The position numbers and the translations under genes are program-made. Shown in pieces: positions 8,582-17,165 of a stretch of 64,000 bases of DNA. Source of the DNA: an uncultured Lachnospiraceae bacterium (GTDB lineage: Bacteria; Bacillota; Clostridia; Lachnospirales; Lachnospiraceae). The stretch's first letter is position 1, and every line of letters begins with the position of its first letter. The stretch covers positions 16,588-80,587 of the forward strand of contig CAJUFE010000017.1 of the NCBI GenBank assembly GCA_910585635.1, in the 5' to 3' direction. The notes beneath the pieces were generated by a model that saw only the letters and a program-made list of their open reading frames with translations, had not been told where the DNA came from and searched no databases.

Positions 8582-8741
8582 TGTACTGTCTTGCCCACAT
8601 TTCAACAAATGACTTGTCTGGACCTCCATCTGCTGCGTTGGCTTCACTCAACGATGCCACCGCATCGCCTCGTTCAGCCGCCTTGCAGACTGAAGATCCA
8701 TCCTGCGTCATTTGTTTGAAAGTGAACAAGACAGTACACTA
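8579..8741. repeat. Long imperfect palindrome between spoIIGA and sigE (MITE-like)
   Basis: The left arm begins TAGTGTACTGTCTTG (8579-8593) and the right arm ends CAAGACAGTACACTA (8727-8741), a perfect 15-bp inverted repeat. Pairing continues through TTTCAACAAATGAC on the left with GTCATTTGTTTGAA on the right, giving about 35 bp of arm. The middle holds further small hairpins such as CGTTG/CAACG and GATGC/GCATC. The element has TA at each end, as expected of a small non-autonomous element of a TA-targeting transposon, and its first three bases form the spoIIGA stop codon. It could also attenuate transcription into sigE. Confidence 0.7.
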
Positions 8742-8770
8742 GAGGACCAAAAAATAGAAGGAGGGATCCG

Positions 8771-9511
8771 ATGATCTTAAAAGTATCTGTACCCAGTCGC
8801 TTTCAGTTCAAGACAAGACCAAACTTCCGCACCATGTTCCTGCAGCGGGAGGGCGAGATCCATTACATAGGCGGAGCGGATATCCTGCCTGCTCCTTTAG
8901 ACGGAGAGGCGGAGCAGGAGCTGATCGGAAAGCTGGGCGGGCCTGAGGAAAAGGAGGCCCGTTCCAGATTGATCGAACATAATCTGCGCCTGGTGGTCTA
9001 CATCGCGAAAAAATTCGATAATACAGCAGTAGGTGTGGAGGATCTGATCTCCATCGGCACCATCGGCCTGATCAAGGCGATCAACACCTTTGATCCGAAA
9101 AAGAACATCAAGCTGGCGACCTATGCCTCCCGGTGCATCGAAAATGAGATCTTGATGTATCTTAGGCGGAACAGCAAGACCAAGCTGGAGGTCTCCATCG
9201 ACGAGCCCCTGAACGTGGACTGGGACGGCAATGAGCTGCTGCTCTCCGATATCCTGGGGACCGACGAGGATGTGATCTATAAGGATCTGGAGATGGAGAC
9301 AGAGAGGGGTCTTTTAAACGCGGCGATCAGCCGCTTGGACCCCAGGGAGCGCAAGATCGTGGAGCTGCGGTACGGACTGACCAATGAGGACGGGGAGGAG
9401 ATGACCCAGAAGGAGGTAGCAGACCTTCTGGGGATCTCCCAGTCCTATATCTCACGCCTGGAGAAGAAGATCATGAAGCGGCTGAAGAAGGAGATCGTGC
9501 GGTTTGGGTAG
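8771..9511 (+). CDS. sigE: RNA polymerase sigma-E, mother-cell sporulation sigma factor (pro-form)
   Basis: Directs early mother-cell transcription during sporulation; made as an inactive precursor and cleaved by SpoIIGA. The 246-aa product has a pro-region of about 27-30 residues, with the motif HYIGGADILPAPL just after the expected cleavage point. It is followed by sigma region 2 (LRLVVYIAKKFDN, GVEDLISIGTIGLIKAI, the core-binding and -10-recognition helices) and region 4 with the helix-turn-helix KEVADLLGISQSYISRLEKK. ATG 8771 follows AGAAGGAGGGA. In most spore formers sigG follows sigE; here leuB follows, so sigG must lie elsewhere or the order is broken. Confidence 0.96.
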   Translation: MILKVSVPSRFQFKTRPNFRTMFLQREGEIHYIGGADILPAPLDGEAEQELIGKLGGPEEKEARSRLIEHNLRLVVYIAKKFDNTAVGVEDLISIGTIGLIKAINTFDPKKNIKLATYASRCIENEILMYLRRNSKTKLEVSIDEPLNVDWDGNELLLSDILGTDEDVIYKDLEMETERGLLNAAISRLDPRERKIVELRYGLTNEDGEEMTQKEVADLLGISQSYISRLEKKIMKRLKKEIVRFG

Positions 9512-9548
9512 GACGCACAAGAACTTATATTCATGGTATTCATAGATG

Positions 9549-9773
9549 AGCCAGATCTTGCCTGTTGGATATAACCTGAGATCATGTCTATAATTCCGAT
9601 CTCGTATATCCGGCAGAAAAAAATCTGGCTTCCTTTGTTGCAATCCGGCTCCACATGAGCTATCATAGTAACAATTCCGTCAATTTCGGCCAAGAGCCGC
9701 GTTTTGACGGGCGCATCTGGCATACACGGACAGCGCAGCTGGGCTCATCCCTCCATTGGGGCAGACCCTGCGC
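9549..9773. other. Structured intergenic region with three strong hairpins, upstream of leuB
   Basis: The 310-base gap between sigE and leuB contains no convincing gene but three strong stem-loops. Hairpin A has nested helices AGCCAGAT/ATCTGGCT (9549-9556 with 9623-9630), GGATATA/TATATCC (9567-9573 with 9605-9611) and GAGATC/GATCTC (9578-9583 with 9598-9603). Hairpin B pairs CCGTCAA (9677-9683) with TTGACGG (9704-9710), enclosing CGGC/GCCG (9687-9690 with 9696-9699). Hairpin C pairs GCGCAG plus GGG (9733-9743) with CCCTGCGC (9766-9773). Perfect helices of this number suggest a structured RNA or leader. I see no T-box AGGGUGGNACCGCG box and cannot name a family. Confidence 0.5.
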
Positions 9774-9821
9774 AGTCCTATCAGGAGGATACGATACTTT
9801 CACAGTAAGGGAGAGAAAAAG

Positions 9822-10910
9822 ATGGATCATGGGATAACGATCATCCCGGGCGACGGGATCGGACCTGAGATCGTCAGGGAGGCATGTAAGGTATTAGACC
9901 GGACCGGTCAGGTCTTCGGCCACAGTTTCCGGTATGAAGAGATCTTGATGGGGGGCTGCTCGATCGATGCACACGGCGTCCCCCTGACCCAGGAGGCCCT
10001 TGAGACGGCCAGGAACAGTGAGTCCGTCCTTCTTGGCGCCGTGGGCGGCAATGTAGGGAATTCCAGATGGTATGACGTGGCGCCGGATCTGCGCCCCGAG
10101 GCAGGATTGCTCGCGATCCGCAAGGGCCTGGGCCTTTTTGCCAATATCCGCCCGGCTTACCTTTACAGGGAACTGGCGGAGGCCTGCCCGCTGAAAAAGG
10201 AGATCATCGGGGACGGCTTTGATATGGTCATCATGCGGGAGCTGACCGGCGGCCTGTATTTTGGTGAACGGTATACAAAGGAGATCGACGGGGTGACGAC
10301 AGCGGTGGACACCCTTACATACAATGAAAAGGAGATCCGCCGGATCGCCGTCAAAGCCTTTGAGATCGCTATGAAGAGGCGGAAAAAGGTGATCAGCGTA
10401 GATAAGGCCAATGTACTGGACTCCTCCCGCCTGTGGCGTAAGGTAGTGGAAGAGGTGGCAAAGGACTATCCGGAGGTCACCCTGACCCATATGCTGGTGG
10501 ACAACTGCGCCATGCAGCTGGTCATGGACCCAGGCCAGTTCGACGTGATCCTGACAGAGAACATGTTCGGCGACATTCTGTCCGACGAAGCCAGCATGAT
10601 CACCGGCTCCATCGGCATGCTGCCCTCAGCCAGCTTGAACGAGGGCAAGTTCGGCCTCTATGAGCCCAGCCACGGCTCCGCGCCGGACATCGCCGGAAAA
10701 GATATCGCCAACCCGATCGCCACGATCCTGTCCGCCGCCATGATGCTCCGCTTCTCCTTCGACCTGGATAAAGAGGCGGACGCCATAGAGCGAGCCGTGC
10801 AGGAGGTCCTGGCCGAAGGCTTTAGGACCGCCGATATCTACAGCGAAGGCTGTCAAAAGGTGGGCTGCAGCAAGATGGGCGACCTGATCGCCGGGAAGAT
10901 CCGCGCCTGA
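9822..10910 (+). CDS. leuB: LeuB, 3-isopropylmalate dehydrogenase
   Basis: NAD-dependent cytoplasmic enzyme that oxidises and decarboxylates 3-isopropylmalate in leucine synthesis. ATG 9822 (MDHGITIIPGDGIGPEIV) gives 362 aa, the normal length, with AAGGGAGAG a few bases upstream; the open frame extends to 9756 but that part does not resemble the family. Motifs: GDGIGPEIV at the N-terminus, LLGAVGG, the substrate-binding VIMRELTGGLYFGER near residue 137, DKANVLD, the metal-binding NMFGDILSDEASM and the NAD-binding HGSAPDIAGKDIANPIA. leuA and leuCD are not adjacent. The neighbours downstream are the other branched-chain genes ilvD and ilvB, separated by a hairpin repeat element. Confidence 0.96.
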   Translation: MDHGITIIPGDGIGPEIVREACKVLDRTGQVFGHSFRYEEILMGGCSIDAHGVPLTQEALETARNSESVLLGAVGGNVGNSRWYDVAPDLRPEAGLLAIRKGLGLFANIRPAYLYRELAEACPLKKEIIGDGFDMVIMRELTGGLYFGERYTKEIDGVTTAVDTLTYNEKEIRRIAVKAFEIAMKRRKKVISVDKANVLDSSRLWRKVVEEVAKDYPEVTLTHMLVDNCAMQLVMDPGQFDVILTENMFGDILSDEASMITGSIGMLPSASLNEGKFGLYEPSHGSAPDIAGKDIANPIATILSAAMMLRFSFDLDKEADAIERAVQEVLAEGFRTADIYSEGCQKVGCSKMGDLIAGKIRA

Positions 10911-10973
10911 CCGCCTATTAGACAGGCAGCGGGCAACATATTAAACGATCGATCGACTAAAATATCACACACC

Positions 10974-11137
10974 TGCTATCCGCTAACGTAGCGGAGGGAG
11001 GGGCCTGTCACAAAAGGAACCCCTAGAAAAACGTCGGCGCTTAGCGAGGTCTTTTCGAGCTTAGCGTCCGCTACGTTTTTCTCGGAGCGAGAGCGCGGTG
11101 ACGTTGTGACAGGTCCCTCCAGGAGCGGACCCTTTGG
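10974..11137 (+). repeat. Interspersed hairpin element, copy 1 (leuB-ilvD gap)
   Basis: About 160 bp starting CTATCCGCTAACGTAGCGG and ending GGAGCGGACCCTTTGG. The terminal stem CCTGTCACAA (11004-11013) pairs perfectly with TTGTGACAGG (11104-11113). The inner stem AGAAAAACGT (11025-11034) pairs with ACGTTTTTCT (11073-11082). Near-identical copies lie at 35083-35245 and 41015-41165 in the same orientation, and a longer inverted copy at 20807-21024. Confidence 0.9.
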
Positions 11138-11185
11138 CAGTTCTGTGAAAAATAACAAGCAAGCAGATACTAGGAGGACATACAC

Positions 11186-12859
11186 ATGAGGAGTGATCAA
11201 GTGAGATGCGGGATGCAGCAAGCCCCCCATCGTTCATTGTTCAATGCATTAGGGATGACAGAGGAGGAGAGGAAGAGGCCCATGGTGGGCATCGTCAGCT
11301 CCTATAACGAGATCGTGCCGGGACATATGCACTTAGATAAGATCGTAGAGGCCGTCAAGCTGGGCGTGGCCATGGCCGGCGGCACGCCGGTGGTGTTCCC
11401 GGCGATCGCCGTGTGCGACGGCATCGCCATGGGCCATATCGGCATGAAGTACTCCCTGGTCACCAGGGATCTGATCGCGGATTCCACCGAATGTATGGCC
11501 CTGGCCCATCAGTTCGACGCCCTGGTCATGGTGCCTAACTGCGATAAGAACGTCCCCGGCCTTTTGATGGCCGCGGCCAGAGTGAACATCCCCACCGTCT
11601 TCGTCAGCGGCGGTCCCATGCTGGCCGGCCATGTGAAAGGGCATAAGACCAGCTTATCCAGCATGTTCGAGGCAGTAGGCGCCTACGCGGCCGGGACCAT
11701 GACCCAGGAGGATGTGCAGGACTTTGAGGACCACGCATGCCCCACCTGCGGCTCCTGCTCCGGCATGTACACGGCCAACAGCATGAACTGCCTCACCGAG
11801 GTCTTAGGCATGGGCTTAAGGGGCAACGGTACGATCCCGGCGGTCTATTCCCAGCGGATCAAGCTGGCTAAGCAGGCCGGTATGGCGGTGATGGAGATGT
11901 ATAGGAGAAATATCTGCCCCCGGGATATCATGACCGAGGCGGCCTTTAGAAATGCCCTGACCATGGATATGGCCCTGGGCTGCTCCACCAACAGCATGCT
12001 CCATCTCCCGGCCATCGCCCATGAGGCCGGGGTGGACCTAAACCTGGATATCGCCAACGAGCTGAGCGCCAAGACCCCGAACCTGTGCCACTTAGCGCCG
12101 GCCGGCCCCACCTATATGGAGGACTTGAACGAAGCCGGCGGCATCTATGCCGTGATGAAGGAGATCAGCAAGAAGGGGCTTTTGGATCTTAGCTGCATGA
12201 CCGTGACCGGAAAGACCGTGGGCGAGAACATCGCGGACGCGGTGAACAAAGATCCCAAGGTGATCCGCCCGGTGGACGATCCCTACAGCCAGACCGGCGG
12301 GATCGCGATCCTGCGGGGGAACTTAGCTCCCGACAGCGCGGTGGTGAAGCGGTCTGCCGTGGTGCCGGAGATGTTAAAGCATGAAGGCCCGGCCCGGGTG
12401 TTTGACTGCGAGGAGGACGCGATCGACGCCATCAAGGGCGGGAAGATCGTGGCCGGAGACGTGGTGGTGATCCGCTACGAGGGGCCCAAGGGCGGCCCGG
12501 GCATGCGGGAGATGCTAAATCCCACCTCCGCGATCGCGGGTATGGGCTTAGGATCTTGCGTGGCGCTGATCACCGACGGGCGGTTCTCCGGAGCCTCCAG
12601 AGGCGCGTCGATCGGGCACTGCTCTCCGGAAGCAGCCGTGGGCGGTCCGATCGCCTTTGTAGAGGAGGGCGATATCATCTCGATCGATATCGACGCCCAT
12701 AAGCTGGAGCTCAAGGTCTCCGAAGAGGTCCTTAAGGAGCGGCGGGCAAGATGGCAGCCCAGAGCGCCCAAGGTGACCACCGGCTATCTGGCCCGGTATG
12801 CGTCCTTAGTGACCTCAGCGGACAAGGGAGCGGTGCTCAAGGTCCCGGGTAAGGACTGA
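11186..12859 (+). CDS. ilvD: IlvD, dihydroxy-acid dehydratase
   Basis: Iron-sulfur enzyme that dehydrates 2,3-dihydroxy-isovalerate and 2,3-dihydroxy-3-methylvalerate to the keto acids of valine and isoleucine. The 557-aa length is typical. The cluster-ligand cysteines sit in PNCDKNVPG and CPTCGSCSGMYTANSMNCL. The C-terminal signature GRFSGASRGASIGHCSPEA is intact. ATG 11186 has TAGGAGG at 11171-11177. The gene lies just after a copy of the interspersed hairpin element, so its 5' untranslated region may include that hairpin. It is followed by ilvB after 98 bases that contain a small GC-rich hairpin (GCTGCC 12884-12889 with GGCAGC 12907-12912). Very secure call. Confidence 0.97.
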   Translation: MRSDQVRCGMQQAPHRSLFNALGMTEEERKRPMVGIVSSYNEIVPGHMHLDKIVEAVKLGVAMAGGTPVVFPAIAVCDGIAMGHIGMKYSLVTRDLIADSTECMALAHQFDALVMVPNCDKNVPGLLMAAARVNIPTVFVSGGPMLAGHVKGHKTSLSSMFEAVGAYAAGTMTQEDVQDFEDHACPTCGSCSGMYTANSMNCLTEVLGMGLRGNGTIPAVYSQRIKLAKQAGMAVMEMYRRNICPRDIMTEAAFRNALTMDMALGCSTNSMLHLPAIAHEAGVDLNLDIANELSAKTPNLCHLAPAGPTYMEDLNEAGGIYAVMKEISKKGLLDLSCMTVTGKTVGENIADAVNKDPKVIRPVDDPYSQTGGIAILRGNLAPDSAVVKRSAVVPEMLKHEGPARVFDCEEDAIDAIKGGKIVAGDVVVIRYEGPKGGPGMREMLNPTSAIAGMGLGSCVALITDGRFSGASRGASIGHCSPEAAVGGPIAFVEEGDIISIDIDAHKLELKVSEEVLKERRARWQPRAPKVTTGYLARYASLVTSADKGAVLKVPGKD

Positions 12860-12957
12860 GCGGTCAAGGACAGCAGGATAGGGGCTGCCAGCCAGGAGGC
12901 TTTCTGGGCAGCGGACATAGACGAACGAAAGAACGTAAAAAAGGAGTTGTTGATCAT

Positions 12958-14643
12958 ATGAGCAAGTTGACAGGAGCAGAGATCGTGATCGAATGCTTAA
13001 AGGAACAAGGCGTGGATACCGTTTTTGGTTATCCGGGCGGAGCGATCTTGAACATTTACGATGCCTTATATAAGCACCAGGATGAGATCTGCCATATCCT
13101 GACCTCCCATGAGCAGGGCGCGTCCCACGCGGCAGACGGCTATGCCCGGGCTACCGGCAAGGTGGGCGTCTGCCTGGCCACATCCGGCCCCGGCGCCACC
13201 AATCTGGTGACAGGCATCGCCACAGCCTACATGGATTCGGTCCCGGTGGTGGCCATCACCTGCAACGTAGGGACCAGCCTGCTGGGGAAAGACAGCTTCC
13301 AGGAGGTGGATATCGCCGGCATCACCATGCCGATCACCAAATATAATTTTATCGTAAAGGATGTGAGCCGGCTGGCCCAGATCATCCGCAGGGCCTTCGC
13401 GATCGCCCAGACCGGGCGTCCCGGCCCGGTGCTGGTGGATATCACCAAGGATGTGACGGCCGCCCAGTGGGAGTACACCTATGAGGCCCCGGCCCCGGTG
13501 GAACGCCTGACGGACCAGATCACTGAGGAGGCCATGGACCGGGCCGTGGAGATGATCCACAATGCCAGGCAGCCCTTTATCTTCGTGGGCGGCGGCGCGG
13601 TCATCGCCAATGCGGCCGATGAGCTGAGAGCTTTTGCGAAAAAGATCCAGGCCCCGGTGGCGGACAGCCTGATGGGCAAGGGCGCCTTTGACGGCAACGA
13701 TGAGCTCTATACCGGCATGGTGGGCATGCATGGCACCAAGACCTCCAATTTCGGCATCACGGAATGCGACCTTTTGATCGTGGTAGGCGCCCGCTTCAGC
13801 GACCGGGTCACGGGAAATGCTTCGAAATTTGCCAAGAATGCTAAGATCCTCCAGCTGGATGTGGATCCGGCGGAGATCAATAAGAACATCAAGGTGGACG
13901 CCTATGTGATCGGCGATGTGAAGGTGATCCTGCGCAAGCTGAACGCCCGCTTAGACCCGATCCGCCACGACGAGTGGGTGGCCCATATCGAGCGGATGAA
14001 GGATATGTATCCCCTGCGCTATGACAAGAACGTATTGACCGGCCCCTATGTGATCGAGCAGATCTACGAGGCCACCAAGGATAAGGATACCGTCATCGTC
14101 ACAGAGGTAGGCCAGCACCAGATGTGGGCGGCCCAGTACTATCGCTACAGTTCGCCCAGGACCCTGCTCACCTCCGGAGGCCTGGGCACCATGGGCTACG
14201 GCCTTGGAGCGGCGATCGGAGCCAAGATGGGCTGTAAGGAGAAGACGGTGATCAATGTGGCCGGGGACGGCTGCTTCCGCATGAACATGAACGAGATCGC
14301 CACGGCGGCCCGCTATAACATCCCGATCATCCAGGTGGTGATCAATAACCATGTGCTGGGCATGGTGCGCCAGTGGCAGACCCTTTTCTACGGCAAGCGG
14401 TATTCCCAGACCGTGCTGAACGACGGGGTGGATTTTGTCAAGCTCTCCGAGGCCATGGGGGCTAAGGCTTACCGGGTGACCAAGAAGGAAGAGTTCATGC
14501 CGGCCCTTAAGGAGGCCATGGCACTTAATATCCCCTGCGTGATCGACTGCCAGATCAACTGCGACGATAAGGTGTTCCCCATGGTACCGGCGGGGGCGCC
14601 GATCGAGGATGCCTTTGATGATACGGACCTGAAGATCCAGTAA
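12958..14643 (+). CDS. ilvB: IlvB, acetolactate synthase large (catalytic) subunit
   Basis: Thiamine-diphosphate enzyme that condenses pyruvate into acetolactate, or with 2-ketobutyrate into acetohydroxybutyrate, the first common step for Val, Leu and Ile. The 561-aa product shows VFGYPGGAILNIYDAL at the N-terminus, the catalytic Glu in SHEQGASHAADGYARATG (about residue 50), GPGATNLVTGIATAYMDSVP, and the ThDP-binding motif from GDGCFRMNMNEI to VINNHVLGMVRQWQ near residue 440. ATG 12958 is preceded by AAGGAG at 12940-12945. No ilvN regulatory subunit lies next to it, so feedback control would need a subunit from elsewhere. ThDP paralogues with other roles are possible, but the ilvD neighbour favours acetolactate synthase. 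Confidence 0.94.
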   Translation: MSKLTGAEIVIECLKEQGVDTVFGYPGGAILNIYDALYKHQDEICHILTSHEQGASHAADGYARATGKVGVCLATSGPGATNLVTGIATAYMDSVPVVAITCNVGTSLLGKDSFQEVDIAGITMPITKYNFIVKDVSRLAQIIRRAFAIAQTGRPGPVLVDITKDVTAAQWEYTYEAPAPVERLTDQITEEAMDRAVEMIHNARQPFIFVGGGAVIANAADELRAFAKKIQAPVADSLMGKGAFDGNDELYTGMVGMHGTKTSNFGITECDLLIVVGARFSDRVTGNASKFAKNAKILQLDVDPAEINKNIKVDAYVIGDVKVILRKLNARLDPIRHDEWVAHIERMKDMYPLRYDKNVLTGPYVIEQIYEATKDKDTVIVTEVGQHQMWAAQYYRYSSPRTLLTSGGLGTMGYGLGAAIGAKMGCKEKTVINVAGDGCFRMNMNEIATAARYNIPIIQVVINNHVLGMVRQWQTLFYGKRYSQTVLNDGVDFVKLSEAMGAKAYRVTKKEEFMPALKEAMALNIPCVIDCQINCDDKVFPMVPAGAPIEDAFDDTDLKIQ

Positions 14644-14667
14644 CGCGGACGAAAACGCTAAAGGTAC

Positions 14668-14696
14668 TTGACAAAACGTTAACGGATCAATACAAT
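14668..14696 (+). promoter_or_regulatory. Sigma-A type promoter for serC-serA
   Basis: TTGACA (14668-14673), 17 bases, TACAAT (14691-14696), then serC begins at 14742 behind CAGGAGGG. This is one of the best consensus promoters in the window and separates the serine genes from the branched-chain genes. Confidence 0.8.
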
Positions 14697-14741
14697 AAAA
14701 TTTACGGTAAAATAACGACCATTCATCCAGGAGGGAACAAA

Positions 14742-15827
14742 ATGAGCAGAGTATATAATTTCTCGGCAGGACCGGCTGTGCTGCCGGAAGCGGTGCTTAG
14801 GGAAGCCGCGGCAGAGATGCTGGACTATCAGGGGACGGGGATGTCCGTGATGGAGATGAGCCACCGCTCTAAGGCTTTCCAGTCGATCATCGATGATGCG
14901 GAGAAGGATCTGCGGGAGCTGATGGAGATCCCGGATAACTATAAGGTGCTCTTTTTACAGGGCGGCGCTTCCCAGCAGTTCGCCATGATCCCCATGAACC
15001 TGTTCAAGAACAAGGTGGGGGATTATATCATCACCGGACAGTGGGCGAAGAAGGCCTGGCAGGAGGCGCAGAAGTTTGGCAAGGCCAACGCGATCGCCTC
15101 CAGCGCCGATAAGACCTTCAGCTACATACCCGACTGCTCCGATCTGCCGATCGATGAGGACGCGGACTATGTGTACATCTGCCAGAACAACACGATCTAC
15201 GGCACGGTCTACCATGAGCTGCCCAACACCAAGGGGAAGATCTTGGTGGCCGATGTTTCCTCCTGTTTCTTATCGGAGCCGATCGATGTGAGCAAGTACG
15301 GCGTGGTCTACGGCGGGGTCCAGAAGAACGTGGGACCTGCCGGCGTGGTGATCGTGATCATCCGGGAGGACCTGATCACGGAAGATGTGCTGCCCGGCAC
15401 GCCCACCATGCTCCGCTATAAGACCCATGCGGATGCAGGCTCCCTGTATAACACACCGCCCTGCTACGGCATCTACATCTGCGGCAAGGTGTTTAAGTGG
15501 CTGAAGGCTAAAGGCGGTCTGACCGCCATGAAGGCGTATAATGAGAAAAAAGCGAAGCTCTTATACGACTTCTTGGATCAGAGCAAGCTCTTTAAGGGGA
15601 CGGTGGAGAAGAAGGACCGCTCACTGATGAACGTGCCTTTCGTGACCGGCGATGAGGAGCTGGATGCGCTGTTCGTGAAGGAGGCGAAGGCGGCCGGCCT
15701 TGAGAACTTAAAGGGCCACAGGACCGTGGGCGGCATGCGGGCCAGCATCTACAATGCCATGCCGATCGAAGGTGTGGAGAAGTTAGTGGCCTTCATGAAG
15801 GATTTTGAAGAGAAACATGGAAAATGA
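14742..15827 (+). CDS. serC: SerC, phosphoserine aminotransferase
   Basis: PLP-dependent class V aminotransferase that converts 3-phosphohydroxypyruvate to phosphoserine. The 361-aa product begins MSRVYNFSAGPAVLPE, the family hallmark, and contains GTGMSVMEMSHRSKAF, LFLQGGASQQFAM, the Asp in ADVSSCFLS, and the PLP lysine in YGGVQKNVGPAG near residue 198. The C-terminal GHRTVGGMRASIYNAMP is intact. ATG 14742 has a good GGAGGG site. It is followed after 18 bases by serA, so the two act in sequence from one transcript. Confidence 0.97.
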   Translation: MSRVYNFSAGPAVLPEAVLREAAAEMLDYQGTGMSVMEMSHRSKAFQSIIDDAEKDLRELMEIPDNYKVLFLQGGASQQFAMIPMNLFKNKVGDYIITGQWAKKAWQEAQKFGKANAIASSADKTFSYIPDCSDLPIDEDADYVYICQNNTIYGTVYHELPNTKGKILVADVSSCFLSEPIDVSKYGVVYGGVQKNVGPAGVVIVIIREDLITEDVLPGTPTMLRYKTHADAGSLYNTPPCYGIYICGKVFKWLKAKGGLTAMKAYNEKKAKLLYDFLDQSKLFKGTVEKKDRSLMNVPFVTGDEELDALFVKEAKAAGLENLKGHRTVGGMRASIYNAMPIEGVEKLVAFMKDFEEKHGK

Positions 15828-15845
15828 CCAGATCGGAGGGAATAG

Positions 15846-17009
15846 ATGATGCGATTACATTGCTTAAATCCCATCTCAAAGTATGGCACCGAGCTGTTGG
15901 ATGAAAAGTATCAGCTGACAGATAAGGTGGAGGAGGCGGACGGCATCCTGGTGCGCAGCGCTTCCATGCATGAGATGGAGCTTTCAGAAAACTTATTAGC
16001 CGTAGCCAGAGCCGGGGCCGGGGTGAACAACATCCCCTTGGAGAAGTGCGCCGAGGCCGGGGTGGTGGTCTTTAACACCCCTGGCGCTAATGCCAACGGC
16101 GTAAAGGAGCTGGTGCTGGCGGGCATGCTCTTAGCCGCCAGGGATATCGTGGGCGGCATCCGGTGGTGCGAGGAGAATAAGGATGACGCCAACATCGCCA
16201 AGTCCGTGGAGAAGAGCAAGAAGGCATTTGCCGGACATGAGATCAAGGGCAAGAAGCTGGGCGTGATCGGTCTGGGCGCGATCGGCGCGGAGGTAGCCAA
16301 CGCGGCGGTGGCCCTGGGGATGGATGTATACGGATACGATCCCTACATCTCGGTCAACGCGGCCTGGAGGCTGTCCAGGGCGGTGAAGCACAGCAACTCC
16401 GTGGAGAGCATCTACAAGGAGTGCGATTATATCACTGTCCATGTGCCGCTGATGGATGCCACCAAGAAGATGATCAACAAGGAAGCCCTGGATCAGATGA
16501 AGGACGGCGTGGTGGTATTGAACTTCGCCAGGGCGCTGCTGGTGGATGACGGGGCTATGGCAGAGGCGCTGGCCTCCGGGAAGGTCCACCGCTATGTGAC
16601 CGATTTTCCGGATCCGGAGTCGGCTAATATGCCCCATACGATCGCGATCCCCCATCTGGGCGCTTCCACAGAGGAGTCCGAGGATAACTGCGCGGTCATG
16701 GCGGTCCAGGAGATGATGGATTACTTAGAGAACGGGAACATCAAAAATTCCGTGAACTATCCTTCCTGTGATATGGGCATCTGCACCGGCGCCAGCCGTG
16801 TGGCGGTCATGCATGAGAACATCCCCAACATGATCGGGCAGGTGACCGGCACCTTAGCCGGCCAGGGCGTGAACATCTCGGATATGACCAATAAGAGCCG
16901 GGATAAGTTCGCCTATACCCTGCTGGATCTGGATGTGGTGCCGGAGGAGGAGACCCTTAAGAAGCTGCGTCAGATCAAGGGCGTGATCAGGGTGCGCGTG
17001 GTGAAGTAG
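15846..17009 (+). CDS. serA: SerA, D-3-phosphoglycerate dehydrogenase with C-terminal ACT domain
   Basis: NAD-dependent oxidoreductase that starts serine synthesis from 3-phosphoglycerate. The product is 387 aa, the short form: catalytic and nucleotide-binding domains followed by one ACT domain, without the long intervening domain. Visible motifs are ILVRSASMHEMEL, the dinucleotide-binding GVIGLGAIGAEVAN near residue 138, NFARALLVDDGAM (catalytic Arg region) and the His of IPHLGASTEESEDN. The C-terminal HENIPNMIGQVTGTLAGQG begins the ACT fold, which in the family senses serine. Starts at ATG 15846 or 15849 are equally possible behind CGGAGGGAAT. It ends before a clear terminator at 17066-17106. 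Confidence 0.95.
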   Translation: MMRLHCLNPISKYGTELLDEKYQLTDKVEEADGILVRSASMHEMELSENLLAVARAGAGVNNIPLEKCAEAGVVVFNTPGANANGVKELVLAGMLLAARDIVGGIRWCEENKDDANIAKSVEKSKKAFAGHEIKGKKLGVIGLGAIGAEVANAAVALGMDVYGYDPYISVNAAWRLSRAVKHSNSVESIYKECDYITVHVPLMDATKKMINKEALDQMKDGVVVLNFARALLVDDGAMAEALASGKVHRYVTDFPDPESANMPHTIAIPHLGASTEESEDNCAVMAVQEMMDYLENGNIKNSVNYPSCDMGICTGASRVAVMHENIPNMIGQVTGTLAGQGVNISDMTNKSRDKFAYTLLDLDVVPEEETLKKLRQIKGVIRVRVVK

Positions 17010-17065
17010 AAAAGGGCTTGCATATCGGGCCAAAAACATTTAAGATCATAGTAGAGGATTGAAAA

Positions 17066-17106
17066 GGCGATGTTGCAAAACGGCGGTTTGGCAACATCCC
17101 TTTTTC
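17066..17106 (+). terminator. Rho-independent terminator after serA
   Basis: GATGTTGC (17069-17076) pairs with GCAACATC (17091-17098), extended by AAAC/GTTT, and is followed by CCTTTTT. DUF1015 begins only 60 bases later behind its own ribosome site, so some read-through is possible. Confidence 0.8.
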
Positions 17107-17165
17107 GTAACGGAAGCTGCAGAAAGCTGCAGCGGCAGGTTTTCTGGAAGAAGGAGGAATAGAAG

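Noticed and set aside
9445..9723. 92-codon minus-strand frame between sigE and leuB
   Set aside because: No recognisable family, overlaps the end of sigE and coincides with strong palindromes; better explained as structured non-coding DNA.
9512..9821. T-box leader for leuB
   Set aside because: No AGGGUGGNACCGCG antiterminator box and no terminator before leuB.
10976..11230. Minus-strand open frame across hairpin element copy 1
   Set aside because: Runs through the repeat; the same Ser/Arg-rich product appears from copy 3 (35067-35750 region), so it is an artefact of the element and not a gene.
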